Source: a virus. From it: 40,275 bases of DNA. The position numbers and the translations under genes are program-made. The notes beneath the pieces are model-generated. The model was not told the DNA's origin and ran no database searches. It saw only the letters and a list, made by a program, of their open reading frames with translations. Positions within the stretch are counted from its first letter, which is position 1; every line of letters starts with the position of its first letter. Below are positions 24,351-32,118 of this stretch, piece by piece. The stretch spans positions 1 through 40,275 of the IMG/VR virus record IMGVR_UViG_3300008262_000175. One strand, 5' to 3'.

Positions 24351-24505
24351 TGGCGGAGAAGCTCTACCACCAACAGCCGTGCTTCTGCATTCCGTGCCGT
24401 ATAATGAGATCCGAAAAGGCAAGCCCTAACAAGCAGGAGGCAGAGGATGGCGCACAAGGACCCCGTAACAGAAAGCCTAAGACTCGATCTCCTAAAAAGG
24501 GATAA
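24350..24505 (+). CDS. Hidden 51-residue basic Cys protein overlapping HNH gene
   Basis: The ATG overlaps the portal stop (TAATG), implying coupled translation. The frame encodes PCFCIPC in the N-terminal third and a Lys/Arg-rich C-terminus, and it overlaps the HNH start by 59 bases in another frame. The CxCxxC pattern may bind a metal. A TATAAT (24396-24401) lies inside. Supported only by coupling and composition. Confidence 0.4.
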   Translation: MAEKLYHQQPCFCIPCRIMRSEKASPNKQEAEDGAQGPRNRKPKTRSPKKG

Positions 24506-24749
24506 GGGCTGCGTCGGTCCATCGATCGGAATGACCGGAGAATGCGGGAGTCAATTTGGCCCTGGAAAAATCACACTAGAAGTTGACCATGTGTCAACGT
24601 CCGGCCTTGGCAAACGTGGACCATCGTCAAGGGCTAATTGCGTGATACTATGCGGTTTACACCATAGGGTGAAGACCGAATCCTCCAAGAAATGGAGAGC
24701 GGCCCTACGGGAGTATTTGATAGGCGTAGAAGGAGAGGCTTATGGCTGA
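24447..24749 (+). CDS. HNH-type nuclease
   Basis: 100 residues with AGGAGGCAGAGG before the ATG. LEVDHVS is the first HNH strand; ANCVILCGLHHRVKTESSKKW supplies the Asn and second His. Cys residues (GCVGPS, GECGS, LCGLHH) may hold structural zinc. HNH genes often lie near packaging genes and can assist terminase; here the portal is adjacent but no terminase is visible. It overlaps the following ATG by eight bases. Confidence 0.75.
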   Translation: MAHKDPVTESLRLDLLKRDKGCVGPSIGMTGECGSQFGPGKITLEVDHVSTSGLGKRGPSSRANCVILCGLHHRVKTESSKKWRAALREYLIGVEGEAYG

Positions 24750-24978
24750 CATGTTTGTCGCAAAACAGCTGTTCGGCAGCGATGTATGCGGACACCCTGA
24801 CTGCTTTAACCGGAAGGGCGCTGGCAATAAAATGGCCGCCGTCCAGAATCTCGGTCCAGTCATAAAGACACCGCATGGAGACACCCACACAAAGTGCTTC
24901 TTTAGGCACCTTGCAAGCAACGATGAGCGGGTTTCGGACGACCTCGTACCGGCCGCAGAGGAGCGTATCGATGAGTGA
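24742..24978 (+). CDS. Small Cys/His-containing hypothetical protein
   Basis: 78 residues with an AGGAGAGGC ribosome site. DVCGHPDCFNRKG and HTKCFFRHL could form a zinc site. It overlaps the HNH gene by eight bases and the next gene by eight. No family recognised. Confidence 0.6.
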   Translation: MADMFVAKQLFGSDVCGHPDCFNRKGAGNKMAAVQNLGPVIKTPHGDTHTKCFFRHLASNDERVSDDLVPAAEERIDE

Positions 24979-25231
24979 AAAGTTGAATCAGGACCAGATC
25001 TGCGTCGACTGCGGCGCAGCTACGTCCACAAAGAATACGCTTCGGTGCTGGCCGTGCAGCCGCGAGTACCTTTCCGGTATTCACGCTGCCCCATTCTGGG
25101 ACCGGGTCGCTAAAATTCGAGAGCTTTCCTCCGGGGGCAGGACGATTACGTCCATCGCGAAGGAACTTGGCATCAGCAGGAACCGTGTGTATCAACTGCT
25201 GGAAAGGGCCAAGAAGCGAGAGCCGAAGTGA
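24971..25231 (+). CDS. Zinc-knuckle plus helix-turn-helix regulator candidate
   Basis: 86 residues. The N-terminus ICVDCGA...CWPCSREYL forms a CxxC...CxxC knuckle. The C-terminus SGGRTITSIAKELGISRNRVYQLLERAKKRE is a resolvase/sigma-region-4-type helix-turn-helix. The ATG overlapping the previous stop by eight bases was preferred to an upstream in-frame ATG that would overlap further. A DNA-binding regulator within the early operon is likely; its target is unknown. Confidence 0.7.
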   Translation: MSEKLNQDQICVDCGAATSTKNTLRCWPCSREYLSGIHAAPFWDRVAKIRELSSGGRTITSIAKELGISRNRVYQLLERAKKREPK

Positions 25232-25491
25232 GTCGGCTAAGCGGCCCGGAGCACCAGGGGCGCCGCTTGCAGGAAAAGATCAGGTCTGATAAGGTCTGGG
25301 TAATGCTCAAGAAAACTGGGCTTAAGCGAGCGAAGATCGCCGAAATGCTTGGCGTGAGTCTTGGGTATTTGAATCAGGTACAATACGGACATAGTCCTAT
25401 GTCGAAGCCACTAAGGAGAAAACTATCGAGGCTTTTTAATATGACAGAGCAGGATTTGTTTGAAGATTGGGTAGATAAGGAGAGTAAGTAA
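25228..25491 (+). CDS. XRE/Cro-type DNA-binding protein
   Basis: 87 residues, GTG start overlapping the previous stop by four bases. LKRAKIAEMLGVSLGYLNQVQYGHSPMSKPLRRKLSRLFNM matches the lambda-repressor/XRE fold: helix 2 AKIAEMLG, recognition helix SLGYLNQV. Located just before recombination genes. A candidate to bind one of the dyads in this window, by inference only. Confidence 0.75.
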   Translation: MSRLSGPEHQGRRLQEKIRSDKVWVMLKKTGLKRAKIAEMLGVSLGYLNQVQYGHSPMSKPLRRKLSRLFNMTEQDLFEDWVDKESK

Positions 25492-26115
25492 ATGGCATAC
25501 GGAAACAACGCACCAGCAGGACGTGGAAGCTTCAAGCTCGATGACTACGTAGATGTAGCGGCGAGAATCAAGGCTTGGTACGAGGCTTATCCGGATGGTC
25601 GAATTGAGACCACCATGATGCACCTTGACGACAAGGGCGTCTCATTCCGAGCGCTAGCCTACCGAGGCATTAGCGAGAATGAGCAGCCAGCGGGAACTGG
25701 TCATAGCTTCCTTGCGATTCCAGGTAGCACCCCATACACTCGCGGTAGCGAGGTGGAGAACTGCGAGACATCCGCAGTCGGTCGGGCACTTGTCATGGCT
25801 GGCCTTCCGGCCAAGAAGGTAGCGTCATCCGAGGAGATCGCCTCTAAGGGTGGAGCGGCAAAGTCAGAGCCTAAGCCAGCGGCAAAGAAGCAGAGCGACG
25901 AGGCGATTGTCGCCGCAGCGCTTGAAATCTTTAACGACGAAGAAGACCCCGCGATCCTCGACTGGATTGCGTCGATAAACTCAGCGAGCAGCTCTGCGGA
26001 ACTCCTGGCCATCGGCAAGGATATCGCAAGCAGCAATCTCGCTGGCGAGCGTTTACAGGCTCTCCAGAAGGCTTATAAGGCCCGTAAGGATGCACTGGAC
26101 GCCGCAAATGGATGA
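25492..26115 (+). CDS. Erf/Rad52-like single-strand annealing protein
   Basis: 207 residues. The N-terminal 110 residues (DDYVDVAARIKAWYEAYPDGRIET, RALAYRG, TRGSEVENCETSAVGRALVMAGL) match a phage family annotated as Erf- or Rad52-like annealing proteins. An Ala/Lys linker and a helical C-terminus follow. The next gene is a nuclease of the PD-(D/E)XK type, a usual partner for phage recombination. It is adjacent to the XRE-type gene without a gap. Confidence 0.7.
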   Translation: MAYGNNAPAGRGSFKLDDYVDVAARIKAWYEAYPDGRIETTMMHLDDKGVSFRALAYRGISENEQPAGTGHSFLAIPGSTPYTRGSEVENCETSAVGRALVMAGLPAKKVASSEEIASKGGAAKSEPKPAAKKQSDEAIVAAALEIFNDEEDPAILDWIASINSASSSAELLAIGKDIASSNLAGERLQALQKAYKARKDALDAANG

Positions 26116-27043
26116 GCAGCCAGAGGTTCTAACAAACGACGTCAAGGCCGAGATCGTTGAGAGCGCAAAGAAGCATCTCAGCGAAACGCTAGAGGCGCAG
26201 GTCTCAAAGGGCTACTTCTCCATCTCGGAGCTACGAGCCTATTTGACGTGTCCGCTATATGGCTACTTCAGGTACGGCAAGAAGCTTTGGACGGAGTCGA
26301 CCGGCGCAGCCGCGCTGGTCGGATCTAGCGTCCACTTTGGACTTGCCAGGTGGTACAGCACTAAGAAGACGAGTCGAGAGCAGGCACTTGAATACACCCG
26401 ACGCTACTTTGCTGAGGAGTCTTCCAAGGTAAACTGGGAGAACGAAAAGATACGAGATCCACTTGGTGAAGCTGTCAAGAGCGAGGCCATGCTTATTGCT
26501 GCGCTTGATGAAGGCGACGATTGGGAGGCCGAGGCGGTCGAGCGGTCGATGTACGGCGAGATTAGGCACAGCAAGCTTGGGAATCTTCCGGTGAAGCTCA
26601 AGGGCGTTCCCGACCTCTACACAAAGAGCAACATTGTTATCGACCACAAAACCTCTTACCGGGCATGGGATAAGGGTAAGGAGCACAAGGATATGCAGGC
26701 TACTGCGTATGCTGGGCTTATCCGCGACAACTTTGGCAAGAACCCAGAGGTTCTTTTCAACATCATCACGCTGAACTCAAAGGGTCCAAACGTTGACCGG
26801 CGGTCAACTTACCGAAGTCAGGAGAACTTTGATCAGTTGTATATGATGGCTCGCGGAATTCTTGATATGATCGAGAAGAAAGCGTTCTTCCCAAACCCAG
26901 AAGCCTGGTTTCATGAGACATGTGAATTTAGGGGACTATGCGTAGACACCAACGGACAGAACGGCAATGCAATCCCAACGACCCGCAAGGAACTGCTACG
27001 GCTAGTGCCGAAGCTGGCGGCCAAGTCGGGACCGAAGTCATAG
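26108..27043 (+). CDS. PD-(D/E)XK nuclease (Cas4/RecB-like)
   Basis: 311 residues; the ATG overlaps the annealing-protein stop by eight bases. SELRAYLTCPLYGYFRY opens the fold; His77, GVPDLY (Asp169), VIDHKTS (Asp179, Lys181) and QATAYAG (Gln197, Tyr201) form the catalytic core. Cys48 and Cys272/Cys278 could be remnants of an iron-sulfur site, but a fourth ligand and the usual spacing are not evident. It likely resects DNA ends for the annealing protein. Confidence 0.8.
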   Translation: MDEQPEVLTNDVKAEIVESAKKHLSETLEAQVSKGYFSISELRAYLTCPLYGYFRYGKKLWTESTGAAALVGSSVHFGLARWYSTKKTSREQALEYTRRYFAEESSKVNWENEKIRDPLGEAVKSEAMLIAALDEGDDWEAEAVERSMYGEIRHSKLGNLPVKLKGVPDLYTKSNIVIDHKTSYRAWDKGKEHKDMQATAYAGLIRDNFGKNPEVLFNIITLNSKGPNVDRRSTYRSQENFDQLYMMARGILDMIEKKAFFPNPEAWFHETCEFRGLCVDTNGQNGNAIPTTRKELLRLVPKLAAKSGPKS

Positions 27044-27699
27044 CCGACCACATCCGCATCCACGTAAATCTTCCGCGGCACAAGAAGATGTCACGGTTGC
27101 CAGATGACGCTGCGCGATATGCCTGGGTCGTCTTGCTTTGCGCTGCCGCGGAGACCAACGGTCAGTTTGAGTCGGAAGAGCACGTCCAGATGCTTATTGG
27201 CAAGCAGTACATCAAGCACCTCCCTGCGTTTAGGCGTGCCGGTCTACTCGATGGCTTGCTGATTCACGACTGGGAAGAGTGGAACGACCTGCCGCAAGAG
27301 GAGCTCGAGGAGCGAAAGCGCAAGGCGGCAACCTATCGCAAGCGCGCTGAGACACTTGGCATTACCGCCGACGCCCCAGTTCGAACAATGCGCGAGTGGT
27401 ATGACTACGTGATCAACGGCCCAACAGACTCGGCCAAGATCGGTAGGCTCGGAGAGTACTGGCAGGCGATGATGGGAGTTTCAATGGATCGAGAGCAATA
27501 TATTAGGCTCGCCATGATCCTGAAGGCCTCTGACAAGCAGTATGGGCCGCTAATGGTGAAGATCGCGGACATCTCAATGAGACAGCTCAGCGGAGATGCG
27601 CTATCATACCTGCAGAAGGCTATGGCGGCCCCGAAGAACCGCGTGCGGTCTGCTGGGATTCGTGCTACAGTGAGCCGTGATCAGTATGTTGAGGAGTGA
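26938..27699 (+). CDS. Replisome organiser-like (DnaD-type) protein, start uncertain
   Basis: ADHIRIHVNLPRHKKMSRLPDDAARYAWVVLLC is the usual N-terminus of phage replisome-organiser proteins, followed by a winged-helix-like segment and a Lys/Arg helix. From ATG 26938 (with AGGGG upstream) the protein has 253 residues, but the first ~33 look non-homologous and overlap the nuclease gene by 106 bases. The conserved part begins right at the nuclease stop, where only ATA (27040) gives a four-base overlap. The next gene is the DnaC-like loader, which supports the assignment. Confidence 0.65.
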   Translation: MRRHQRTERQCNPNDPQGTATASAEAGGQVGTEVIADHIRIHVNLPRHKKMSRLPDDAARYAWVVLLCAAAETNGQFESEEHVQMLIGKQYIKHLPAFRRAGLLDGLLIHDWEEWNDLPQEELEERKRKAATYRKRAETLGITADAPVRTMREWYDYVINGPTDSAKIGRLGEYWQAMMGVSMDREQYIRLAMILKASDKQYGPLMVKIADISMRQLSGDALSYLQKAMAAPKNRVRSAGIRATVSRDQYVEE

Positions 27700-27700
27700 G

Positions 27701-28300
27701 ATGATTAGTCAAGAAGAGTTCGACCGGATGTTCAGGTACATCGGGATACCGCAGCGTTACGCTGGGTGCACCTTTGAGAACTACCAGCCGCGAGCAAATC
27801 CAGATAAGCCTATGGAGGCAGCGATTGAGTGGGCAGACGCCCCGCTGACCGACCGAGGACTGTTCTTGATGGGCGAGCCAGGCAGCGGGAAAACACACCT
27901 TATGGCTGCCGCACTTTCCAGGCGACTGTGGCGCGACGGAACTCCCGGTATGCGATTCGTCAATGTCCCGATGTTCCTGGACACAATCCGTGACGCCCAG
28001 AAGTACACTGACTCCCGAGCAGTGGACCTCTATCAGTTTTGCCGCGACGAGGCGTCCGTCGTGGTTCTTGACGACTTTGGTAAGGAGCGAGCTACCGATT
28101 GGGCGGCCGAGAGGCTGTACGTGCTTATCGAAAGCCGGTACGGTAAGATGCTCCCTACCTTGGTAACCAGCAACCGAACGCTGGATGAGTTGGAGGATGA
28201 TGGATATGGAGCAGCAGTCTCGCGACTTCAGCACACCTGCCGCGTCATCCGATCCAAGGCACCAGACTTCCGACCCGACCTCGGGCGAGCTGGTATTTGA
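27701..28300 (+). CDS. DnaC-like helicase loader ATPase
   Basis: 199 residues from the ATG placed 4 bases after AGGAG; earlier in-frame starts exist. Walker A GEPGSGKT (58-65), Walker B VVVLDDFG (120-127), and LVTSN (154-158) with Arg159 are typical of AAA+ DnaC/IstB proteins. The N-terminus has IGIPQRYAGCTFENY, as in loaders. Presumably delivers the DnaB-type helicase encoded at 29516 to the origin. It overlaps the RusA-like gene. Confidence 0.8.
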   Translation: MISQEEFDRMFRYIGIPQRYAGCTFENYQPRANPDKPMEAAIEWADAPLTDRGLFLMGEPGSGKTHLMAAALSRRLWRDGTPGMRFVNVPMFLDTIRDAQKYTDSRAVDLYQFCRDEASVVVLDDFGKERATDWAAERLYVLIESRYGKMLPTLVTSNRTLDELEDDGYGAAVSRLQHTCRVIRSKAPDFRPDLGRAGI

Positions 28301-28646
28301 GTTACTCGGCAGACCGCCGAGTTGGAATAAGGCGTTTAGGGTAAACCGGCGTCTTGGTAGCGTATATATGTCGAAGGAGGCTAAGGATTGGAAGACTTAT
28401 GTTGAATACGCTGTCCGCATCGCACAAAGCGAAAGCGGATGGCAACCCCGAGAGGGACTAATAGCCGTACACTTTTGGATCTATCTCAATAGGCCAATTG
28501 ACGCGGACAACATTCTCAAGCTAACGATGGACTCCATCGCCAAGGGGATTGGTGTCAACGACAGATGGTTCCTACCAAGGGTGATAGATCTTCAAACTAG
28601 ACACACTCAGGAACGCATAGACGTCCTGATACAAAACGAAGGGTAA
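28206..28646 (+). CDS. RusA-like Holliday junction resolvase
   Basis: 146 residues from the ATG nine bases after GGAGG, overlapping the loader gene by 95 bases. VFELLGRPPSWNKAFR opens the RusA fold; RPIDADNILKLTMDSIAKGIGVNDRWF supplies acidic residues Asp99, Asp101, Asp109 and Asp119. The first 27 residues are Ser/Pro/Thr-rich and may be an extension. It would cut branched intermediates before packaging. Confidence 0.8.
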   Translation: MEQQSRDFSTPAASSDPRHQTSDPTSGELVFELLGRPPSWNKAFRVNRRLGSVYMSKEAKDWKTYVEYAVRIAQSESGWQPREGLIAVHFWIYLNRPIDADNILKLTMDSIAKGIGVNDRWFLPRVIDLQTRHTQERIDVLIQNEG

Positions 28647-28652
28647 TAAATT

Positions 28653-29054
28653 ATGTTTAAGGGAACTTTGATCGGCCGAGTTGGCCAGGCACCAACACTC
28701 CGCACCACCAAGGGCGGACGAAACGTCACGAACTTCAACGTTGCACATCACGCTGGCAAGGACGACCAGGGCAACGACAAGACTGTGTGGGTTCCGGTAA
28801 CTGCATGGGACCAGCGCGCAGACTACGCATCGAACAGCATTCGCAAGGGCGACATGGTGTACATCGAGGGTGGTCTCGAAGTCTCCGATTGGACGGATAA
28901 GCAGGGCGAGCGTCACATCGACATTGCGGTGTCGGCACAGTTCCTGAAGATTCTTGCGCGAAGCAAGAACGACGGCCAGGCCCAGGGTGGGTACAGCCAG
29001 CAGCCGGGCAATGCTGCCCCTGCTGACGACAGCTTCGCTGACCTGCCATTCTAG
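28653..29054 (+). CDS. ssb: Single-stranded DNA-binding protein
   Basis: 133 residues. FKGTLIGRVGQAPTLRTTKGGRNVTNFNVAH and VWVPVTAWDQRADYA..IRKGDMVYIEGGLEVSDW are clear OB-fold SSB motifs. A Gly/Gln-rich linker leads to the tip DDSFADLPF, the acidic partner-binding peptide. It is somewhat shorter than bacterial SSBs. It is placed in the middle of the replication operon. No strong ribosome site is seen before the ATG. Confidence 0.9.
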   Translation: MFKGTLIGRVGQAPTLRTTKGGRNVTNFNVAHHAGKDDQGNDKTVWVPVTAWDQRADYASNSIRKGDMVYIEGGLEVSDWTDKQGERHIDIAVSAQFLKILARSKNDGQAQGGYSQQPGNAAPADDSFADLPF

Positions 29055-29057
29055 GTA

Positions 29058-29086
29058 TTGACAAACCATAGAAAAAGCCGGCAAAT
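29058..29086 (+). promoter_or_regulatory. Possible promoter after ssb
   Basis: TTGACA (29058-29063) is a perfect -35; at 17 bases the -10 is only GCAAAT. It precedes the structured RNA at 29103. A TATAGA also occurs at 29100-29105. Confidence 0.4.
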
Positions 29087-29102
29087 TTTTGGGCGGAACT
29101 AT

Positions 29103-29156
29103 AGACCCGCTGGTACGTACCCCATGCTGACGCATGGAGCACTTCCAGTCGGGTCT
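29103..29156 (+). ncRNA. Long structured hairpin between ssb and downstream gene
   Basis: Pairing blocks: AGACCCG (29103-29109) with CGGGTCT (29150-29156); CTGG (29110-29113) with CCAG (29145-29148), leaving one bulged base; CCATGC (29122-29127) with GCATGG (29132-29137), loop TGAC. Symmetric internal loops of about 8 and 7 bases separate the last two. No U-run follows. It may be a leader element for the 29194 gene or a small RNA. Confidence 0.6.
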
Positions 29157-29193
29157 TACCGCCAGCCCAGCAGCCAGGCAATAAAGGAGTAAT

Positions 29194-29514
29194 GTGAAAA
29201 AGCACGAAGCTAAGCGAAAGTGCAAAGTGATGTTCCAGCATGTCTGGACAGTTCTCGTCAGGATTGAACGTTCTCAGACTTCGGATGAAATCGAATCCAA
29301 GCTTGAGGACTGCATCCGTAGCGGTCACCGTGTTATTGAGCTCTCTCGTGGTGTGCAGGATATTGCGTACACTGCTAGGGTAGAGCAGGCGTATCAGTCC
29401 CTTACAGAACTAGCGCTTGCTTGGAGGGCAGAAGACTTGACACCACATCCTTCTGATACCGTAAAACAGCTATTGGTTGCCGCGACCCGTCGCTACCTCG
29501 CGATTGGTGGCTGA
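29194..29514 (+). CDS. Helical hypothetical protein before helicase
   Basis: 106 residues, GTG start after AAAGGAG (the ATG two bases earlier runs straight into a stop). Predominantly helical with basic N-terminus (KKHEAKRKCK). No known motif. It lies between the structured RNA and dnaB, with one base between its stop and the helicase ATG. Confidence 0.6.
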   Translation: MKKHEAKRKCKVMFQHVWTVLVRIERSQTSDEIESKLEDCIRSGHRVIELSRGVQDIAYTARVEQAYQSLTELALAWRAEDLTPHPSDTVKQLLVAATRRYLAIGG

Positions 29515-29515
29515 G

Positions 29516-30865
29516 ATGGAGGAGTGGAAGCCCGACACGACCAACTCCGACGCTGAGCGCTCTCTTGTCGGATCAATCCTGATCGATACCGGCGTGATGG
29601 CGCTGGTGAGCGACGTCGTCAAGCCTGAGGATTTCGAGGACGCCCTGTGCCGAGATGTCTACGCGGCCTGCCTCTCGATTTGGAATGAACACGGAAAGAT
29701 CGATACGGTCACCGTGCACGACAAGTTGAAGGCAATGGATGCGATGAGCAGCCCGAGCCTGGTCAACCTGATGGATCTGGCCCATTCGACCCCTACCTCG
29801 ATTCACGCCGACCAATATGCAAAAATCGTCAAGAAGTGGGCGCTGCTGCGTACCCTTCGCCGAACTGGTACGGAAATCGTCCGGCTGACCGGCACATCTG
29901 ACGATCCAGACGAAATCATCTCCCAGGCGACCTCTCTCCTCTCTGGCGTCTCCAATTCGAGCAATAACGGCGCGCTGAAGCGCTGGAGCGATTTGGCTGG
30001 CAGCGCATACGACGAGATTGAGGCAGCGGCCAACGGGGCAAAGCAGAACGGGATTAAGTCCGGACTTGGGGATTTGGACCGAACACTGGGCGGATTCCAC
30101 AAGTCAGACCTGATTATCCTGGCGGCTCGTCCGTCGGTTGGTAAGACGTCGCTTGCGCTCAACATCGCCGAGAATGCAGCAAAGCAGATGAAGACGGTGG
30201 CGTTCTTCTCACTCGAAATGAGCAGCTCGCAGCTCGTGCAGCGCATCGTGAGTGGTGACGCGGCGATTGACGCATCGCGCATTCGTACCGGGTCAATTAG
30301 CGAGAATGACTGGGCCTCACTAACGAACTCGTTCTCTCGCCTCAATACGATGCCGCTCTTTATCGACGACACATCGTCAATTGACATTGCGTCGATTCGC
30401 GCCCGATGCCAACGGCTTGCTGGAGAGCATGCAATTGACCTCGTGATTATCGATTACCTGCAGTTGATGGGTGGCGATCGACGAGAAAATCGCGTGCAAG
30501 AGGTTAGCGAAATTTCTCGCGGGCTGAAGTCAATTGCGCGAGACCTCGATGTCCCGGTTATCGCGCTGAGCCAGCTTTCACGCGCATCAGAGTCGCGGGA
30601 TACCAAGGAGCCTAGACTTTCAGACCTGCGCGAGAGCGGTAGCATAGAACAGGACGCCGATGTGGTTTTGATGCTCTGGCGGGAGAACGAGCGGACTGAG
30701 GAGTCCCGTTCGACCGACGGCGAAGTTGTAAACCTCAAAATCGCCAAGCACCGAAACGGTCCGACAGGGGAATATCCGCTCTGGTTCAAGAAGTCGCAAA
30801 CCCGATTTGTGGGCATGGTTAAGGAAAGCGTACAGTCGCCGGTCCAGCAAAGGCTGGTAGAATGA
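29516..30865 (+). CDS. dnaB: DnaB-type replicative helicase
   Basis: 449 residues. The N-terminal domain begins SDAERSLVGSILID, as in DnaB. Walker A ARPSVGKT (204-211), SLEMSSSQLVQRI, Walker B LVIIDYLQLM (309-318), ALSQLSR, LSDLRESGSIEQDADVV and KHRNGPTGE complete the RecA-like motor. The length equals the bacterial family. The chosen ATG lies one base after the previous stop, the same TGAGATG junction as before the loader gene. Hexameric helicase at the phage fork. Confidence 0.9.
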   Translation: MEEWKPDTTNSDAERSLVGSILIDTGVMALVSDVVKPEDFEDALCRDVYAACLSIWNEHGKIDTVTVHDKLKAMDAMSSPSLVNLMDLAHSTPTSIHADQYAKIVKKWALLRTLRRTGTEIVRLTGTSDDPDEIISQATSLLSGVSNSSNNGALKRWSDLAGSAYDEIEAAANGAKQNGIKSGLGDLDRTLGGFHKSDLIILAARPSVGKTSLALNIAENAAKQMKTVAFFSLEMSSSQLVQRIVSGDAAIDASRIRTGSISENDWASLTNSFSRLNTMPLFIDDTSSIDIASIRARCQRLAGEHAIDLVIIDYLQLMGGDRRENRVQEVSEISRGLKSIARDLDVPVIALSQLSRASESRDTKEPRLSDLRESGSIEQDADVVLMLWRENERTEESRSTDGEVVNLKIAKHRNGPTGEYPLWFKKSQTRFVGMVKESVQSPVQQRLVE

Positions 30866-30886
30866 CCGCCCAGAAAGGAGCTCAAA

Positions 30887-31210
30887 GTGGCAATCGTCAA
30901 CGTAACCGATGTGGAGTTCACGTCGGAAGTCCTCAACCACAACGGACCAGTCCTTATCGACTTTTGGGCTGGGTGGTGCAATCCGTGCAAACGACTGGCA
31001 CCGGAATTCGAGAAGCTCGCGGAAAAATTCTCCGGGACGATAAAGTTCGTAAAGGTTGACGTAGACCAGAGCCCAGTGGCAGCGAAGTCATGCAACGTCA
31101 TGTCCCTTCCAACGCTGGTGTTCTTTAATCCGGGCGCGACCCCAGTTGCGTCGTCAGGATTTGCCACAGCGGCAGACCTCGAAAAAAAGTTCAACCTTGG
31201 CGGCCGGTAA
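30887..31210 (+). CDS. Thioredoxin
   Basis: 107 residues, GTG start with AAAGGAG. The active site WAGWCNPCK (Cys31, Cys34), VKVDVDQ, and MSLPTLVFF with cis-Pro75 give a canonical thioredoxin with standard length. The Asn-Pro dipeptide replaces Gly-Pro, which should shift redox potential. It lies directly before a metallopeptidase-like gene. It could serve ribonucleotide reductase or a polymerase as in T7, but neither is encoded here. Confidence 0.85.
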   Translation: MAIVNVTDVEFTSEVLNHNGPVLIDFWAGWCNPCKRLAPEFEKLAEKFSGTIKFVKVDVDQSPVAAKSCNVMSLPTLVFFNPGATPVASSGFATAADLEKKFNLGGR

Positions 31211-31684
31211 ATGGCCTACTTCGCCTGGGAGGACGAACTACCGTTCAAACTGAGCTACCCAAAACGCGCTGAGCCAAAGCACGTCAAAATGTTCAAGAAG
31301 TCCCTCCAGGCAATCGGAGATATGGCGCGTCGTCATCGCATCAAAGTCACCGAGGTCAAGCTTCACGTCCACGACTTCCAGCAGCCCTACCACGCCCTGG
31401 GATACGCCGTCAGCGAGATTGCGGAGATTACCCTTTGCGGCTGGGATGTCGAGACCGGACTCCACGAGCTTGCGCACATCTGGTCCGGAGAGGCACACAC
31501 GACGCTCTGGGCGAAGCGCCTCCTCCAACTCCACCAGGAGTACTCGCCGCGAAAGGCAAAGAAGTGGGAAAAGTCCCTCTTCAAATCGTACCGCTCGGCC
31601 CGAAAAGTCATCCGAGAGCGAGATGCTGCGTTGCCCCGTAAAAAGAGTGTCAGACGCTGCCATGCGTGTGGTAAGCTCGACTAA
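31211..31684 (+). CDS. HExxH metallopeptidase-like protein (SprT/WLM-like)
   Basis: 157 residues beginning immediately after the thioredoxin stop. GLHELAHIWSGEAHTTLWAKRLL contains HELAH (85-89) and His96, as in SprT-type zinc peptidases, whose form is HELxHxxxxxxxxH. The C-terminus RRCHACGKLD has a CxxC. Such proteins cleave DNA-protein crosslinks in other systems; that function here is inference. Confidence 0.65.
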   Translation: MAYFAWEDELPFKLSYPKRAEPKHVKMFKKSLQAIGDMARRHRIKVTEVKLHVHDFQQPYHALGYAVSEIAEITLCGWDVETGLHELAHIWSGEAHTTLWAKRLLQLHQEYSPRKAKKWEKSLFKSYRSARKVIRERDAALPRKKSVRRCHACGKLD

Positions 31685-31696
31685 GAGGACATCAAC

Positions 31697-31891
31697 ATGG
31701 GAGAATCAAAATGGCAGGCGAGGGACAGGAAACTGCGGCGGCGGCGCAGCTCGATGGACAGCCACTACCAGAAGTGGTGGCACGCCCTGGATCAACTGAT
31801 CAAGCGCCGAAGTTCAGCGAGCAAGACTACGGACAGTACCGTAGGTGGCGCCGGGCATACGACGAACACTCGCGATACAAGCGACGAGTGA
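31697..31891 (+). CDS. Small basic protein overlapping next gene out of frame
   Basis: 64 residues. GAGG with an 8-base gap precedes the ATG. The first 25 residues (ESKWQARDRKLRRRRSSMDS) resemble short basic phage proteins; the rest is less convincing. It shares 181 bases with the following gene in a different frame. Possibly a true overlapping gene. Confidence 0.4.
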   Translation: MGESKWQARDRKLRRRRSSMDSHYQKWWHALDQLIKRRSSASKTTDSTVGGAGHTTNTRDTSDE

Positions 31892-32118
31892 ACAAGTGGT
31901 TGGAAGATAACCACAACTACCAGATTGCCGACTCCAGCGGATGGCTCGACGTAGCAGAGGCAGAGGGTCGATGCAACGCAGAGATCAACGGCGAAGAAGT
32001 GAAAATCTTCTGCGACCTTTGCGCATGGTTCCAGTTTGGCTACGGCAAGAAGTTCGACGTCACGCAGATACGCTCGATGTCGAGTCGCTATGATCGAGAG
32101 CGGAGGGCACGACGATGA
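31711..32118 (+). CDS. Hypothetical protein, helical and charged
   Basis: 135 residues with GGGAG seven bases before the ATG. The region after residue 35 (FSEQDYGQYRRWRRAYDEHSRYKRRV) is helical and basic, and the C-terminal half (WLDVAEAEGRCNAEI...FCDLCAWFQFGYGKKF) looks globular with a CxxC. The first 30 residues are low complexity. It overlaps the next gene by four bases. No family recognised. Confidence 0.6.
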   Translation: MAGEGQETAAAAQLDGQPLPEVVARPGSTDQAPKFSEQDYGQYRRWRRAYDEHSRYKRRVNKWLEDNHNYQIADSSGWLDVAEAEGRCNAEINGEEVKIFCDLCAWFQFGYGKKFDVTQIRSMSSRYDRERRARR

